A stretch of 64,000 nt of DNA from Pararhizobium sp. YC-54 (GTDB taxonomy: Bacteria > Pseudomonadota > Alphaproteobacteria > Rhizobiales > Rhizobiaceae). Numbering within the stretch: the first letter of the stretch is position 1; every line of letters begins with the position of its first letter. The translations under genes were made by a program, and so were the position numbers. The stretch is taken from NCBI RefSeq assembly GCF_025847205.1, contig NZ_JAOYTH010000007.1, positions 62,001 through 126,000 of the forward strand, written 5' to 3'. Shown here one piece after another: positions 62,871 through 64,000 of the stretch. The notes below the pieces were generated by a model, which was not told where the DNA came from, searched no databases, and saw only the letters and a list, made by a program, of their open reading frames with translations.

Positions 62871-63719
62871 CTAATCGCGTACGGCGCTCACCAACTGATC
62901 CACGATATCATCGATCGTATGGATTGCCGTATTAAGCGCCAGCTTGTTGCCGAGAATCGGTGACTTTTCCATCAACTCGTCTTTTGTCAACTTATGCCAC
63001 ACGGGTAGGATTTTCGATTTTCCCTGCATCTCGCGACCGAACAGCCCATCGAGTTCGAGCTTGGGCCAGTCCTTCGCGAAAAAAGCATGCGACAGGATCA
63101 CCACGCCGAACCTCGAATTAGCAAGCCCATGGTCGATCTTGGCTCGCAGACTATCGCCCCATTTCAAAGTCATCTCGTCATAGAACACACGAAGCCCTGC
63201 CGATCGAGCTTTCGCTGCAAGTTCTCTCACAACTTCGTCCTTGTCTTCGGACGCATGCGAAATGAAGACGTCGAAGGCTTCGGTGTTGGGAGATGAAACG
63301 CGGTCGCCATGCGACGCCTTCATCGACGATACTAGGTTGTCGTTAAGTTGCTTTTGACGGCGAGCCTGAGCGTTTTGCTGGCGTTCGATATCCTTGAACG
63401 CCTTTGCGCGTTTGCTTTCTTCAGCTTTAGCGAGGGACGCACGCGCTGTCGCAAGTTCGGTGCTCTTCGAAGCTATGGCCTTGGCGTATCCTGAGCGCTT
63501 CTGGGCGCTCGCAGCAGCGTCCTTTCGCGCCCGGTCGGCCTCCTTGAGCTTCAAGGATATGGCCGAAACCGACTTGCCCTTCGACGCGGCGAGAGCCGCG
63601 CTGTTAGCTTTGATCAGATAGCTGGCCTCCCTACCCGCCTCCAGCGCGTCCTTTTTCCGTAAATCGGCGATCTGGCCTTCGAGACGCGAAACCTTTGAAC
63701 GGTACATCGAAATGGACAT
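62871..63719 (-). CDS. Coiled-coil TIR-domain protein
   Basis: A 282-residue protein; ATG 63719 (MSISMYRSKVSRLEGQI) follows AGGAG. Residues 1-130 are Ala/Lys/Glu-rich and predicted coiled coil with no Pro or Trp; residues 149-282 form a TIR domain: EAFDVFISHASEDKD, GLRVFYDEMTLKWGDSL, FGVVILSHAFFAKDW and the catalytic-type Glu222 in WPKLELDGL. Bacterial TIR domains of this type often cleave NAD in antiphage abortive infection or act in host interference. No partner effector is visible here; the upstream 63720-64000 stretch has no supported gene. Confidence 0.85.
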   Translation of the reverse strand: MSISMYRSKVSRLEGQIADLRKKDALEAGREASYLIKANSAALAASKGKSVSAISLKLKEADRARKDAAASAQKRSGYAKAIASKSTELATARASLAKAEESKRAKAFKDIERQQNAQARRQKQLNDNLVSSMKASHGDRVSSPNTEAFDVFISHASEDKDEVVRELAAKARSAGLRVFYDEMTLKWGDSLRAKIDHGLANSRFGVVILSHAFFAKDWPKLELDGLFGREMQGKSKILPVWHKLTKDELMEKSPILGNKLALNTAIHTIDDIVDQLVSAVRD

Positions 63720-64000
63720 TGCTGCTCCTGCGGACCTTCCCTCAACGCCCAGAAAAGCGCGATTGACGGTCAAATTGCAAGTCTTGACTAGCAGCGATCC
63801 CTTGCATCGAAGAGACAGACTTCTCGCAGCACAATCCATCAGCCACTGCATCACCTATCGCGCTCATTGACTGCCACACCCGCAATTTGTGATGCCCCAC
63901 CTGGAACGTCATGACTGCTCCATTGAACAATGCACGGGATGGTGCCGAAATACCCGGGCAATATTCCATAGTTCGAAGAAAATCTTCAGCAAGCCTCCAT
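63720..64000. other. Right-end stretch without a supported gene
   Basis: These 281 bases upstream of the TIR gene contain only short shadow frames with no recognisable protein content, no tRNA-like fold and no repeat that I can see. It must hold the TIR gene promoter, but no convincing -35/-10 pair was found. Confidence 0.4.

Noticed and set aside
63742..63969. Minus-strand 75-residue frame at the right edge
   Set aside because: No family features, no ribosome site, and the composition is that of a random frame.
1..64000. CRISPR arrays, rRNA and tRNA genes, replication origin, integrase or attachment repeats
   Set aside because: None seen on reading the window; no regularly spaced repeats, tRNA-like ends or partition/replication genes.

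Overview
The window reads as part of an alphaproteobacterial, rhizobial genome (Rhizobiaceae; Rhizobium, Ensifer or a close relative). The grounds are GC-rich coding, the density of ABC importers with LysR, GntR, Lrp and MarR regulators, the rhizobial style of many proteins, and above all a gene set matching the L-canavanine utilisation route known from Rhizobiales and Pseudomonadaceae. Canavanine is the toxic arginine analogue of legume seeds. Such catabolic density is typical of a large plasmid or chromid, but no replication gene, rRNA, tRNA or CRISPR array was seen here.

Region 1 (1-14.5 kb) is a catabolic unit for a methoxylated aromatic compound. A leftward operon encodes a branched-chain-type (LIV) ABC importer, PurU formyl-THF deformylase, maleylacetate reductase, hydroxyquinol 1,2-dioxygenase and a tautomerase. 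A second leftward operon holds a LigM-type THF-dependent O-demethylase and a MetF-like methylene-THF reductase. A MarR regulator and a flavoprotein aromatic hydroxylase run rightward. A sigma-54 activator enters at the left edge. Three copies of a 19-bp imperfect palindrome lie before the three transcription units, suggesting one regulon. The likely logic is uptake, hydroxylation, demethylation (methyl group to THF, then oxidised to formate), then hydroxyquinol to maleylacetate to 3-oxoadipate.

Region 2 (14.5-22 kb) contains a broken HMG-CoA lyase remnant, a DapA-like lyase/aldolase, a LysE-type exporter, a MocR regulator, a PaiB-like protein, a divergent Cys/Met-type PLP enzyme, an M20 amidohydrolase and an XRE-cupin regulator.

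Regions 3 and 5 (22-28 kb and 40-60.6 kb) form the canavanine system. Region 3 has a B3/B4-domain protein matching canavanyl-tRNA(Arg) deacylase (CtdA), a polar amino acid ABC importer, a canavanine gamma-lyase-type PLP enzyme, a Gdx-type SMR guanidinium exporter and a truncated ArgP. Region 5 has an amidinotransferase/deiminase-fold enzyme, a second importer with a carbamoylase-type hydrolase, then homoserine dehydrogenase, aldehyde (aspartate-semialdehyde) dehydrogenase, DapA, aspartate ammonia-lyase, a homoserine-kinase-like protein lacking catalytic aspartates, Lrp and LysR regulators, a third importer, a ureohydrolase with an altered metal ligand, a second gamma-lyase (about 87% identical to the first by hand alignment), a tiny ORF and an aquaporin. 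The implied flow is canavanine to homoserine plus hydroxyguanidine, then homoserine to aspartate semialdehyde to aspartate to fumarate. The ureohydrolase, Gdx and aquaporin are candidates for disposing of the hydroxyguanidine half.

Region 4 (28.3-40.2 kb) is a separate leftward catabolic run: a lactate/malate-type dehydrogenase, Fe-type alcohol dehydrogenase, semialdehyde dehydrogenase, MhpD-family hydratase/decarboxylase, Lrp regulator, creatinase-like M24 hydrolase and a second LIV importer, with a divergent GntR regulator. Its substrate is unknown. The right end (60.6-64 kb) holds a LysR regulator, a DoxX protein, a Ku gene truncated at an IS66 remnant, and a coiled-coil TIR-domain protein.
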